The notes: a model not told the origin generated them from the letters alone. A stretch of DNA of 64,000 nucleotides from Limimaricola sp964022235 (GCF_964022235.1 NZ_CAXHZL010000002.1:124001-188000); one strand, 5' to 3'; counted from the first letter of the stretch, positions 1-7,812 are shown. Program-made: numbers and translations.

Positions 1-944
1 GCTATTACGCGCTCAAGGCCAAGTGGCTCGGCCTTGAGAGGATGCAGGTCTGGGACCGCAACGCGCCGCTGCCGATGGAAACCGACCGCATCGTCGGTTG
101 GGACGAAGCGCGCGGCATGGTCGAGGAAGCCTACGGCGATTTCGACCCGCGCATGGCCGAGCTGGCGAAGCCGTTCTTCGACGAGGGTTGGACCGACGCC
201 GCCGTGAAGCCGGGCAAGGCGCCCGGCGCCTTCGCGCATCCGACGGTCTCGACCGTGCATCCCTATGTGATGCTGAACTATCTCGGAAAGCCGCGCGACG
301 TGATGACGCTGGCGCATGAGCTGGGTCACGGCGTGCACCAGCGGCTGGCGGCGGGCCAAGGCGAACTTCTGTCGTCGACCCCCCTGACGCTGGCGGAGAC
401 GGCGAGCGTGTTCGGCGAGATGCTGACCTTCCGCAAGCTGCTCACCAAGGCCAAGGACCAAGGTGAGCGCAAGGTGCTGCTCGCCGGCAAGGTCGAGGAC
501 ATGATCAACACGGTCGTGCGCCAGATCGCCTTCTACGACTTCGAGTGCAAGCTGCACGCGGCGCGCGCCCAAGGCGAACTGACGCCCGACGACATCGACG
601 CGCTGTGGATGAGCGTTCAGGCCGAGAGCCTTGGGCCGGTGTTCGACTTCGCGCCGGGCTACGAGAGCTTCTGGGCCTATATCCCGCACTTCGTGCATTC
701 GCCCTTCTACGTCTATGCCTATGCCTTCGGCGACGGCCTCGTGAACGCGCTCTATGCCGTCTACGAAGAGGGCGGTGAGGACTTCCAGGAGAAGTATTTC
801 GACATGCTTAAGGCGGGCGGCTCGAAGCACCACAAAGAGCTTCTGGCGCCCTTTGGCCTCGATGCCAGCGATCCTGCCTTCTGGGACAAGGGCCTGTCGA
901 TGATCGAGGGCATGATCGACGAGCTGGAAAAGATGGAGGGCTGA
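1..944 (+). CDS. pepF: Oligoendopeptidase, M3 family (3' part)
   Basis: The reading frame is open from the left edge, so the N-terminal part lies outside the window; about 313 residues remain. It carries the zinc-binding motif HELGHGVHQ near base 315 and, about 25 residues later, TLAETASVFGE, whose first glutamate is the expected third zinc ligand. The later stretch YESFWAYIPHFVHSPFYVYAYAFG is the substrate-binding region typical of the PepF/M3B branch. These enzymes are cytoplasmic metallopeptidases that cut oligopeptides of medium length. The ATG at 42 is internal to the protein and is not a start. A strong terminator follows directly. The family call is firm; the substrate is unknown. Confidence 0.93.
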   Translation, partial: YYALKAKWLGLERMQVWDRNAPLPMETDRIVGWDEARGMVEEAYGDFDPRMAELAKPFFDEGWTDAAVKPGKAPGAFAHPTVSTVHPYVMLNYLGKPRDVMTLAHELGHGVHQRLAAGQGELLSSTPLTLAETASVFGEMLTFRKLLTKAKDQGERKVLLAGKVEDMINTVVRQIAFYDFECKLHAARAQGELTPDDIDALWMSVQAESLGPVFDFAPGYESFWAYIPHFVHSPFYVYAYAFGDGLVNALYAVYEEGGEDFQEKYFDMLKAGGSKHHKELLAPFGLDASDPAFWDKGLSMIEGMIDELEKMEG

Positions 945-967
945 GCCCTTCTGACGCGAAATGCACG

Positions 968-997
968 AAAGGCCGGGGAGTGATCCCCGGCCTTTTT
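968..997 (+). terminator. Rho-independent terminator of pepF
   Basis: A 12-bp perfect stem (AAAGGCCGGGGA at 968-979 with its complement at 984-995) closes a GTGA loop and runs into five T residues. It lies 24 bases after the pepF stop and before the convergent acidic-repeat gene. Confidence 0.9.
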
Positions 998-1029
998 CGT
1001 TTCTTGCCAGCAGGTTTCTACCGGTCGCT

Positions 1030-1122
1030 TCAGTCGTCGTCTTCGTCTTCGTCATCGTCGTCATCATCGTCATCATCGTCATCGTCATCGTCATCGTCGT
1101 CATCGTCGTCATCGTCATCTCG
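1030..1122 (-). repeat. Trinucleotide (GAY) microsatellite coding for polyaspartate
   Basis: About 30 consecutive GAT/GAC (a few GAG/GAA) codons on the minus strand. GAT and GAC are mixed irregularly, so the tract is an imperfect trinucleotide repeat that could change length by slippage without breaking the frame. Confidence 0.85.
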
Positions 1123-1668
1123 CTCACGACGCTTCTCGGCCTTCTCGTCATCACGTTCACGACGGTCCTCGGCCTTCTCGTCATCGCGCTCACGACGGTC
1201 CTCGGCCTTCTCGTCATCGCGCTCGCGACGGTCCTCGGCCTCTTCCTCCTCGCGCTCACGCCGATCTTCGGCGCGTTCCTCCTCGCGCTCGACCCGGTCC
1301 TCCTGCTCCTCTTTGGCGCGTTCGGCGCGACGGTCGCTGCGCGGAGCCTCGTACTCTTCCTCGACCAATTTGCCGGAAACGTCGTATTCCCGCTCAACGG
1401 ACGAACCGTCGGCGCCGCGCGTCTCTTCTTCGAACAACTGGGCTCCATCGCCGCTATAGACACGCTCGGTGCGGCCTGAGGCGCCGCTGGCCTCGACGAT
1501 GAGCGTGTCACCGCTCGGACGGATGCGGATCTCGCCGCTGTAGCCTTGGGCCACGAGCTGCGCCACAACGGCATCGATAGTGGCCTGGCTGGGCGCGGCC
1601 AAGGCCGGGGTCGTCAGGCCGAGCGTCGCCGCAGCGAGGCCCGTCATGAGATAGGTTCTAAGGGTCAT
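1030..1668 (-). CDS. Secreted acidic repeat protein with polyaspartate tail
   Basis: A 212-residue protein of unknown function. I chose the ATG at 1668 because AGGAGAG lies just upstream and a clear signal peptide follows (TYLMTGLAAATLGLTTPALAA). Residues about 25-90 resemble a PepSY-like fold (ATIDAVVAQLVAQGYSGEIRIR, then a GDTLIVEAS strand). From about residue 105 the chain is almost only charged: six 11-residue units of the type AEDRRERDDEK, then a tail of roughly 30 residues that are nearly all Asp. The 11-residue spacing suggests a long charged helix; the tail suggests cation binding, probably in the periplasm or outside the cell. It faces pepF tail-to-tail. Function is inference only; the PepSY resemblance is moderate. 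Confidence 0.7.
   Translation of the reverse strand: MTLRTYLMTGLAAATLGLTTPALAAPSQATIDAVVAQLVAQGYSGEIRIRPSGDTLIVEASGASGRTERVYSGDGAQLFEEETRGADGSSVEREYDVSGKLVEEEYEAPRSDRRAERAKEEQEDRVEREEERAEDRREREEEEAEDRRERDDEKAEDRRERDDEKAEDRRERDDEKAEKRRERDDDDDDDDDDDDDDDDDDDDDDDEDEDDD
1123..1320 (-). repeat. Six 33-bp tandem repeats
   Basis: Six units of 33 bp begin at 1123, 1156, 1189, 1222, 1255 and 1288. The second and third are almost identical; the units nearest the signal-peptide end are the most diverged. Each codes for one 11-residue charged unit. Confidence 0.8.
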
Positions 1669-1778
1669 GCAGTCTCTCCTGTCCCTGGTCAGCAAGCACC
1701 CCTTGAGTGCGCTCTACTTCGGGATAGGTCATGACCCATGAATGCGCCAAGAATACGTCAGATTCCCGGCTCGGGACA

Positions 1779-2480
1779 TCAGGCCAGCATCTCCTTGACC
1801 ACCTCGTAGGACGAGCTCAACTCATCGCTCTCTGCGCGCGCGATGGCCGGGGTCTGGCGCGACCAATTTCCGCTCTCCACACATTGCAGCATGAAATGCG
1901 CCAGATCGGCGTGGCGCGTGCGGATGAGATCCTCGGGGATGACGTCCGGCACCACCACGTAATCGCCGGTCAATGGCTCCGGCAGAAGCCAGCCGGGGCG
2001 CACAGCGGTCCAGTCGAGATCGCTGGCGCGCAGTATCTCCTCCATCTCGCTCATCTGGTGCAGCACCCGGGTCAGCGCCGGGATCGCCGTGGTGCGAAAC
2101 AGCAGCGGGCCGCGATCATGCGTGACCACAAAGCTCGCCGAGATCGTCACCAGCCGTGTCACGCCGCGCGCCTGCATCGCCTCGACGATGTGCCTTGTGC
2201 CGGTGGTGTAGAGCGGCGGCGGGTCCATCAGCGTCGCGGGGTCGCCGGGCACGCCCAGCGCCGAGATCACGGCATCGACGCCGTCGACCACCGGCCCGAG
2301 GTCGTCCTCGATCACATTCGCGGTCACCCGTTCCACGTTGTGCCCGGCAGGGGGCGCGTCATCGGGCCATGCCATCTCGGCAGCGCGGACATGGTGGCCC
2401 CGCGCCACCGCCTGTTTCACCACCTCCTGCCCGGTTACGCCATGCGCGCCGAGTACGAGGATCGTCTTGGGGTCTGCCAT
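1779..2480 (-). CDS. NAD(P)-binding SDR-like oxidoreductase (NmrA-type)
   Basis: A 233-residue protein starting MADPKTILVLGAHGVTGQEVV, with the glycine-rich nucleotide loop GAHGVTG at about residues 10-16. The middle (DGVDAVISALGVPGDPATLMDPP) and the SDLDWTAVRPGWL stretch are typical of atypical short-chain dehydrogenases of the NmrA/NAD(P)H-binding class, which lack the standard Tyr-Lys pair. It follows a Gfo/Idh/MocA gene after 47 bases in the same direction, so the two may be co-transcribed. Substrate unknown; some relatives sense NADP rather than catalyse. Confidence 0.82.
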   Translation of the reverse strand: MADPKTILVLGAHGVTGQEVVKQAVARGHHVRAAEMAWPDDAPPAGHNVERVTANVIEDDLGPVVDGVDAVISALGVPGDPATLMDPPPLYTTGTRHIVEAMQARGVTRLVTISASFVVTHDRGPLLFRTTAIPALTRVLHQMSEMEEILRASDLDWTAVRPGWLLPEPLTGDYVVVPDVIPEDLIRTRHADLAHFMLQCVESGNWSRQTPAIARAESDELSSSYEVVKEMLA

Positions 2481-2527
2481 CGCGGTCGCCTCCGGTGATG
2501 TTTTCCGAAGGACAACCGCCGTTCGCC

Positions 2528-3502
2528 TCAGCCGTTCCCGCCAGCGGCATAGACCATATCGATCATCGCCTGCGTGCCCCGGCTGAACTCGAGCGGACAG
2601 GCATAGGACGCCCCACCAATGGCGGCGGTGAAATTCTCGACCTGAAGCTTGTAGTGATCGACGCCGGGCCAGCGTTCGTGCACCACCCGCATTCCTTCGG
2701 TTTCGAGCGTCAGTTCGGCCTGACCGAATGTGTTGGCATTGAACGGGCAGAGCAGCTTCAGCACGCCCTTGTCGCCGTGGAACGTCACCTCCTGCCGAGG
2801 GTGCAGCCGCATCGAGACCATGCCGGAATACTCGAAGCTTTCGAACCGGGCGGCGACCTGCGCATAGACGTCGACGCCGTTCTCGTAGCGGATGGTGGCG
2901 TGGCGGATGCTTTGTGGCTCTTCTTCGGTGACGAAACGCACCGAGCCAAAGGCATAGACGCCGATGTCGGGCAGCCCGCCACCGCCGGTCTCGGGCTTGT
3001 TGCGGATGTTGTCGGTGGCAGCCGCGTTGTTGAAGCTGAACGCCGCCTCGACATGACGCAGCTCGCCCACGGCCCCGCCCTGCACCAGCTCCTTGGCCCT
3101 GATCCACTGCGGGTGATGCACGATCATGTAGGCCTCGGCCGCCATCAGCCCGGTGGCGTCGCGCTTGGCGATCACCTCGTCGAACTCCGTAGCCGTCATC
3201 GCCAGAGGCTTTTCGCACAGCACATGCTTGCCCGCGTCGAGCGCCTTGAGCGTCCATTCGACATGCATGGCGTTGGGCAGCGGGATATAGACCGCGTCGA
3301 TCTCGGGATCGTCGAGCAGCGCCTGATAGTCGAGATGCACGCGCAGCCGCGGCTGGAATGCCCGGAAGGAAGCGGCCTTCTCCTCGGAAGAGGTGGCAAG
3401 CGCGGCCAGCTCCGAGCCGTCGGCGGCGTGGATCGCGCGCGCCATGGCGCCCAGCGCGAATTTCGAGGCGCCCAGAACGCCCCAGCGGATCGGTTCACTC
3501 AT
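2528..3502 (-). CDS. Gfo/Idh/MocA-family oxidoreductase
   Basis: A 324-residue enzyme. The start MSEPIRWGVLGASKFALGAM contains the Rossmann loop, and HVLCEKPLA near residue 95 is the signature of the family, whose lysine is catalytic. The C-terminal half (GGLPDIGVYAFGSVRFVTEEEPQSI) is the usual alpha/beta substrate domain. Such enzymes oxidise or reduce sugars and cyclitols with NAD(P). The upstream in-frame extension to 3583 is rejected because it runs into a terminator hairpin. It probably leads a two-gene unit with the SDR gene. The specific sugar cannot be told. Confidence 0.88.
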   Translation of the reverse strand: MSEPIRWGVLGASKFALGAMARAIHAADGSELAALATSSEEKAASFRAFQPRLRVHLDYQALLDDPEIDAVYIPLPNAMHVEWTLKALDAGKHVLCEKPLAMTATEFDEVIAKRDATGLMAAEAYMIVHHPQWIRAKELVQGGAVGELRHVEAAFSFNNAAATDNIRNKPETGGGGLPDIGVYAFGSVRFVTEEEPQSIRHATIRYENGVDVYAQVAARFESFEYSGMVSMRLHPRQEVTFHGDKGVLKLLCPFNANTFGQAELTLETEGMRVVHERWPGVDHYKLQVENFTAAIGGASYACPLEFSRGTQAMIDMVYAAGGNG

Positions 3503-3530
3503 CACGGTTTTTCCCTGACATGCGGGAAAG

Positions 3531-3559
3531 AAAAACCCTTCCCCGTTTCCGGGGAAGGG
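3531..3559 (-). terminator. Rho-independent terminator of rpoH
   Basis: On the minus strand a 9-bp stem (CCCTTCCCC with GGGGAAGGG, loop of six) is followed by TTTTTC. It sits 30 bases after the rpoH stop and upstream of the Gfo/Idh gene. Confidence 0.85.
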
Positions 3560-3588
3560 TAATGATCGCGGCGCAGAGTGCAACGCGC

Positions 3589-4488
3589 TCAGGCGCGCTC
3601 GAGCATCCCGCGTTCCTTTGCCAGCTCCTGCATCCGCTTTTGCAGCTTTTCGAAGGCGCGCACCTCGATCTGCCGGATGCGCTCGCGGCTGACCTCGTAT
3701 TGCCCCGACAGGTCTTCGAGCGTCACCGCCTCTTCCTGAAGCCGGCGCTGGATGAGGATGTCCTTTTCGCGGTCGTTGAGCACGCCCATCGCCTCGGCCA
3801 TCAACTCACGGCGTGCATCGAGCTCGTCGCGCTCCTCATAGTCGCCCGCCTGATCGGCGCTGTCGTCCTCGAGCCAGTCCTGCCACTGCGTGGCGCTGTC
3901 GCCATCCGAGCCGACCATGGCGTTGAGCGAGGCGTCGCCACCCGACATGCGCCGGTTCATCGACACGACCTCGTCCTCGGTCACGCCGAGATCGGTTGCG
4001 ATACGCTTGACGTTTTCGGGCCGCAGGTCGCCCTCTTCGAGCGCGCCAAGACGCGCCTTGGCCTTGCGCAGGTTGAAGAACAGCTTCTTCTGACCCGAGG
4101 TGGTGCCGAGCTTGACCATCGACCACGAACGCAGCACGTATTCCTGAATCGAGGCTCGGATCCACCACATCGCGTAAGTGGCAAGGCGAAAGCCCTTTTC
4201 GGGGTCGAACTTCTTGACCGCCTGCATCAGCCCGACATTGGCCTCCGAGATCACTTCGGCCTGCGGCAGGCCGTAGCCACGGTAGCCCATGGCGATCTTG
4301 GCCGCGAGACGCAGATGCGAGGTGACGAGCTGGTGTGCGGCGCCTGCGTCCTCGTGGTCGACCCAGCGCTTGGCCAGCATGTATTCCTGCTCGGGCTCGA
4401 GCATCGGGAACTTGCGGATTTCCTGCAGGTAACGGTTCAGCCCCTGCTCCGGCGACGGGGCGGGAAGATTCGTATAGGTCTCTGCCAT
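3589..4488 (-). CDS. rpoH: RNA polymerase sigma factor RpoH (sigma-32)
   Basis: A 299-residue sigma-70-family factor. Region 2 is clear (SEANVGLMQAVKKFDPEKGF, then LATYAMWWIRASIQEYVLRSW), and the stretch QKKLFFNLRKAKA matches the RpoH box that separates heat-shock sigma factors from housekeeping ones. Region 4.2 ends the protein (LSGQYEVSRERIRQIEVRAFEKLQ). I set the start at MAETYTN because AAGGAGGGG lies just upstream. It directs RNA polymerase to heat-shock promoters. Rhodobacterales often carry two rpoH copies (one linked to oxidative stress); which one this is cannot be decided here. It lies downstream of rluD on the same strand, 168 bases apart. Confidence 0.95.
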   Translation of the reverse strand: MAETYTNLPAPSPEQGLNRYLQEIRKFPMLEPEQEYMLAKRWVDHEDAGAAHQLVTSHLRLAAKIAMGYRGYGLPQAEVISEANVGLMQAVKKFDPEKGFRLATYAMWWIRASIQEYVLRSWSMVKLGTTSGQKKLFFNLRKAKARLGALEEGDLRPENVKRIATDLGVTEDEVVSMNRRMSGGDASLNAMVGSDGDSATQWQDWLEDDSADQAGDYEERDELDARRELMAEAMGVLNDREKDILIQRRLQEEAVTLEDLSGQYEVSRERIRQIEVRAFEKLQKRMQELAKERGMLERA

Positions 4489-4656
4489 GGGCCCCTCCTT
4501 TCGGATGTCTCTTGGATCGGTCAGCGATACGGCGTCGTGCCCAGCGGGGCAAGCGCCGCCTACCGCAACAGCCTTGTGCAATGATGAACCCTTCGGCCCC
4601 ACCCGACGAGGGGGCGCGTCCGAGGTTCAGTCATTAGTGAATTTCGTTACGGAATT

Positions 4657-5679
4657 CTAACCGCGCAGTGCCGCGAGGAGTTCCGCCATGTCGTCGGGCA
4701 GCGGGCTGTCGAAGCGCAGCTTTTCGCCTGTGGCGGGATGCACGAAGCCCAGCGAGGCCGCGTGCAGCGCCTGCCGCCCGAAGCCCGAGGCCAGCGCCAC
4801 CGCCTTGGCACTATGGGTCTTCTCCGAGAGCTTGCGCCGTCCGCCATAGACCGGATCGCCGATCAGAGCATGGCCCGCATGCGACATATGCACCCGGATC
4901 TGGTGCGTGCGCCCGGTCTCCAGCCGACACTCGACCAGCGCCGAGGCCGCGAAGGCCTCCATGACCTTTGCCCGCGTCACCGCGTGGCGGCCCTGCTCGA
5001 AGCTTACCGCCTGCCGCTGCCGATCGGTGCGGTGACGGCCCAGCAGGGTTTGCAGCTTGAGCACCGAGCCGGGCTCGAAGCTGGCCCCTTTCACGCCGCG
5101 CAGACGAGGGTCGTTGGGGTCAGGCACGCCGTGGCACAGCGCGAGGTAATGCCGCTCCGCGGTGTGCTTTTCGAACTGCAGCGCCAGCCCCTGATGCGCG
5201 CGGTCGGTCTTGGCGACGACCAGAAGACCGGAAGTGTCCTTGTCGATCCGGTGCACGATGCCGGGCCGCTTGGCGCCGCCGACGCCCGAGAGATCGTCGC
5301 CGCAATGGTGGATCAGCGCGTTGACCAGCGTGCCGTCGGGGCTGCCGGGGGCGGGATGCACGACCATGCCCGCGGGCTTGTCGATGACGATGAGATCGTG
5401 ATCCTCCCAGACCACGCTGAGCGGGATCTCCTGCGCGCCGATGTGGCTTTCGGCGGCCTGCGGCACGGTGATCTCGACCACCGCCCCCTCGGCGACGCCC
5501 GCCTTGGCGTCGGTTGCCACGGCACCGTCGACCGTCACGGCCCCTTCTGCCAAGAGCTTGGCGATGCGCGAGCGCGACAGCGTGGCCTGCTCTGGCACAT
5601 CGCGGGCCAGCGCCTTATCAAGGCGCGCCGGCGGGTTTTCGTCGATGGTGAAGCGGACGACAGTGGAGAGATCGGCCAT
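4657..5679 (-). CDS. rluD: 23S rRNA pseudouridine synthase, RluA/RluD family
   Basis: A 340-residue protein with an N-terminal S4 RNA-binding domain (PARLDKALARDVPEQATLSRSRIAKLL, about residues 15-45) and the RluA catalytic motif HRIDKDTSGLLVVAKT, whose aspartate is the nucleophile. It isomerises uridines in 23S rRNA. The start MADLSTV is chosen because the S4 domain follows at the normal distance and GGGAG lies upstream. The start codon overlaps by two bases the start codon of the divergent DUF6476-like gene, so each gene's ribosome-binding site lies within the other's coding sequence. RluC/RluD subtype is inferred from length and the N-terminal S4 domain. Confidence 0.93.
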   Translation of the reverse strand: MADLSTVVRFTIDENPPARLDKALARDVPEQATLSRSRIAKLLAEGAVTVDGAVATDAKAGVAEGAVVEITVPQAAESHIGAQEIPLSVVWEDHDLIVIDKPAGMVVHPAPGSPDGTLVNALIHHCGDDLSGVGGAKRPGIVHRIDKDTSGLLVVAKTDRAHQGLALQFEKHTAERHYLALCHGVPDPNDPRLRGVKGASFEPGSVLKLQTLLGRHRTDRQRQAVSFEQGRHAVTRAKVMEAFAASALVECRLETGRTHQIRVHMSHAGHALIGDPVYGGRRKLSEKTHSAKAVALASGFGRQALHAASLGFVHPATGEKLRFDSPLPDDMAELLAALRG

Positions 5680-5989
5680 GAAGGCTCCCGAGACAGACGG
5701 CCCGGTCCTGATCCCGCCCGAGCTGAAATGGCTCAAATGGCTGGTGATCGCTCTGGCGGGCGTGATGATCGCAGGCTTCCTAGTGCTGATCGCGGCGATT
5801 GTCATCCGTCTCGATGCGGCACCCGCCCTTCCCCTCCCCGAAAGCATCGCGCTGCCCCGAGGCGCCGAGGCGATGGCATTCACCCAAGGCCGTGACTGGA
5901 TCGCGGTGGTGACGACCGATGACCGGGTGCTGATCTATGGCCGTGACGGGGACTTGCGACAGAGCATGGGGATCAACCGCGCGGAATAG
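5678..5989 (+). CDS. Small single-pass membrane protein (DUF6476-like)
   Basis: A 103-residue protein starting MKAPETDGP, with one strongly hydrophobic segment at about residues 22-44 (LVIALAGVMIAGFLVLIAAIVI) and a short soluble tail that ends in a beta-rich piece (DWIAVVTTDDRVLIYGRDG). I recognise it as a small family found beside the rluD-type gene in Rhodobacterales; function unknown. GGAGAG lies 10 bases before the ATG. The start overlaps that of rluD (CATG at 5677-5680). Confidence 0.78.
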   Translation: MKAPETDGPVLIPPELKWLKWLVIALAGVMIAGFLVLIAAIVIRLDAAPALPLPESIALPRGAEAMAFTQGRDWIAVVTTDDRVLIYGRDGDLRQSMGINRAE

Positions 5990-6009
5990 GCCCCGCGCGG
6001 TCCAAGGCG

Positions 6010-6360
6010 TCAGGCGTGCCCGCCCTCATGCGGGATCAGGTGCGTCCAGAGAGCCGCGACGGCGAGCACGGTGCCGCTCAACACCGCGTTCCAGGCGGAG
6101 GCGGGATCGGTGCCGGTAAAGCCGAGCATCCAAGGCGCAGCGACCACGAGCACCGCGACCACCGCCACGGCAAAATCCGTCCCCTCCTGCGCGCCGTGCT
6201 CTACCAGACCGGCGATAGCCAGCACCACGACAAGCGCGCCCAGCGCCACGATGCTCCAGAAGGCGGAACCCGCCGTGTGGTCGAAGACCCATGGCGAAAC
6301 GATCAGCCAAAGACCGACCACGAAGAAGACCCAGTCCTGCCAGTGATGTCGTTTTGTCAT
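6010..6360 (-). CDS. SPW-repeat membrane protein
   Basis: A 116-residue integral membrane protein. It has two copies of the SPW repeat: LIVSPWVFDH near residue 18 and VVAAPWMLGFTG near residue 74, each followed by a hydrophobic helix, which gives about four membrane segments. The family is of unknown function. I set the start at MTKRHHWQDW, directly after GGGAGGGGGAT; the longer frame to 6513 is GC-driven. It faces the DUF6476-like gene tail-to-tail, 20 bases apart. Confidence 0.82.
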   Translation of the reverse strand: MTKRHHWQDWVFFVVGLWLIVSPWVFDHTAGSAFWSIVALGALVVVLAIAGLVEHGAQEGTDFAVAVVAVLVVAAPWMLGFTGTDPASAWNAVLSGTVLAVAALWTHLIPHEGGHA

Positions 6361-6576
6361 CCGATCCCCCTCCCGAAAAACCGATGAGCACCCCCATGGA
6401 GCCCTCGGCGATCTTGAGCACCCGCGGCCCATCAGGCCGTCCGACCATTGGGGGGAAGCGGCCCTCGGGCCACACGCGGGCCGCGATGCGGCCCTGACCG
6501 GATCATACCACAACCCTGCGGCGCAGGCGACGGGCCTCGGCGCGGATCGCAGTCACATTTGAGAAGAGAGGGGAGG

Positions 6577-6653
6577 TGGTACCGCCTTCCTGGCTTGAAC
6601 AGGAGACCTCTGGATCCACAATCCAGCGCTCTAACCAACTGAGCTAAGGCGGC
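6577..6653 (-). tRNA. tRNA-His (GTG)
   Basis: A 77-nt cloverleaf including an encoded CCA. Acceptor strands are GCCGCCT and AGGCGGT, the anticodon stem CTGGA/TCCAG encloses the loop TTGTGGA (anticodon GTG), and the T arm is TCCTG-TTCAAGC-CAGGA. The base before position 1 is T rather than G, position 73 is A, and 1-72 is a G-T wobble. This departs from the G-1/C73 identity pair of most tRNA-His but fits the altered histidine system of Alphaproteobacteria. Confidence 0.95.
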
Positions 6654-6663
6654 ACTGGCGCGG

Positions 6664-6692
6664 GAATTAGCGCCAGCAGGATCGGATTGCAA
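6664..6692 (-). promoter_or_regulatory. Promoter of tRNA-His
   Basis: On the minus strand a -35 TTGCAA (6692-6687) and a -10 TAATTC (6669-6664) are separated by exactly 17 bases, ending 10 bases before the tRNA. Confidence 0.65.
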
Positions 6693-6791
6693 CCCCCCTG
6701 CCCCGGTTTTGGGCCCTCTTCCCCAAGGTCGTCCACCTTGCCTGACGCGCGCCTCGGCGCTAGGGACATCGCAGCTTTGAAAGGAACCGAC

Positions 6792-6986
6792 ATGGGTATC
6801 GACACCGAACGCGACATCGAGGCGAACCTGCAGATCGGCCCGACCGATCAGGGCATGGTGCGGCTGTTCATCGAAGCCGGCACAACCGAGATCCCGATGG
6901 ATTTCGACCCCGAAGAGGCCGAGGACATCGCCGAGGAGATCAAGGCCGCCGCGCGCGCCGCGCGCGCGGTCAAGAAGAAAGGCTGA
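6792..6986 (+). CDS. Small conserved protein (DUF6324-like)
   Basis: A 64-residue acidic protein (MGIDTERDIEANLQIGPTDQ at the start; FDPEEAEDIAEEIKAAARAAR near the end) with no membrane segment or signal. The start follows AAAGGAACC. The N-terminal half is beta-like, the C-terminal half a charged helix. I recall this as a small family of unknown function in Rhodobacterales. Its last 17 bases overlap the end of mmcB on the other strand. Confidence 0.75.
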   Translation: MGIDTERDIEANLQIGPTDQGMVRLFIEAGTTEIPMDFDPEEAEDIAEEIKAAARAARAVKKKG

Positions 6987-7548
6987 TCGCCGGATCGCGC
7001 GCCTTGTGCCAACGCAGGGCGGCATGGCGCGCGAATTTCTGCAGCATCACCTTGCGCCGGGCCCCCGACAGCTTGGTCTCGGGCGCCATGGTCACGATCT
7101 CGGCGTCATAGCCGTCGGCGATGATGACGCCCGTGTCCTCGGGCAGAAGCTCGAGCGGAAACGCGTCGTCCACCGCCCAGAAGTAGCGGTCGCAATAATC
7201 GAGATAGCCCTGCCACTTGCGGTCGGAGGCAAAGTCGGCCCGGCTTGATTTGCATTCGATCACCCACAGCTCGCCCTTGGGGCCAAGCGCCATCACATCG
7301 ACGCGCAGGCCCGAGGCGGGTACGAACTCCTCGATGGTGACGAAGCCGTGGCTCAGCAGGTGACGACAGACGCCACGCGCGAGGATCTGTCCCGGCTGCG
7401 GCGTGGCGCGCGGGCGCGACAGCGCCTCGGAGGACAGCGCGTCGTCGGGCAGAACCGCCGCACGACGCTCGCCCTTCTCCCAATCGTCCCAGTCGTTCCA
7501 TTCATCCGGCATGGGCGGCATCATGAACATATCGGCAACATGCTTCAA
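6970..7548 (-). CDS. mmcB: MmcB-family DNA repair protein
   Basis: A 192-residue protein whose core (GQILARGVCRHLLSHGFVTI, then LRVDVMALGPKGELWVIECKSSRADF and WQGYLDYCDRYFWAVD) matches the MmcB family. The VDVMAL...ECKSS pattern is a PD-(D/E)XK nuclease-like core (D, then E-x-K). The Caulobacter relative is DNA-damage inducible and aids mitomycin C resistance. The N-terminal 50 residues are poorly conserved and the start is uncertain: 7548 or one of the methionines at 7530-7521, none with a good ribosome site. I saw no GTTC-N7-GTTC LexA box upstream. Confidence 0.88.
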   Translation of the reverse strand: MKHVADMFMMPPMPDEWNDWDDWEKGERRAAVLPDDALSSEALSRPRATPQPGQILARGVCRHLLSHGFVTIEEFVPASGLRVDVMALGPKGELWVIECKSSRADFASDRKWQGYLDYCDRYFWAVDDAFPLELLPEDTGVIIADGYDAEIVTMAPETKLSGARRKVMLQKFARHAALRWHKARDPAISLSS

Positions 7549-7713
7549 GCGGCGAAAGCCAAGGCGCGGCCCCTTGTCACGCCCGATCCCCGATCCTAGA
7601 TGTGGTCACGGCGGGTTCTGCTCTTCTCGTGCCAAGGGGTCAAATTCCAGTGGCCTTAAGCAATTCCGAGGGAGCTGGCTCTGTGCGGACCCTGGTTCGT
7701 TTACCTGGCGCCC

Positions 7714-7729
7714 ACCTGTATACACAGGT
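7714..7729. promoter_or_regulatory. Operator-like inverted repeat in a 288-base gap
   Basis: ACCTGT-ATAC-ACAGGT, two 6-bp arms around a 4-base centre. The gap 7549-7836 between mmcB and nusB is somewhat less GC-rich than its surroundings and holds no convincing gene. The repeat lies 166 bases upstream of mmcB and might be a regulator site; no regulator is identified. Confidence 0.35.
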
Positions 7730-7788
7730 CCTCGGGAATATTCACCCCTACGGTCGCTGCGGTTCCCGCCACCTTTTCCCATGACAAA

Positions 7789-7812
7789 GGGGCGCGGCTT
7801 GCGCCACGCCCC
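7789..7812 (-). terminator. Probable terminator of the ribB-ribH-nusB operon
   Basis: Stem GGGGCG(C)GGC against GCC(A)CGCCCC with a short loop, followed on the minus strand by TTTGTC. It lies 24 bases after the nusB stop. Confidence 0.6.

Noticed and set aside
980..1459. Open frame on the plus strand coding for a serine-rich product over the acidic-repeat gene.
   Set aside because: It is the antisense reading of the GAY repeat; it has no signal, no ribosome site and no sensible composition, while the minus-strand frame has a signal peptide and a good ribosome site.
7602..7784. 60-residue frame in the 288-base gap between mmcB and nusB.
   Set aside because: GTG start without a ribosome-binding site and no recognisable protein pattern; it also runs into the nusB terminator area.
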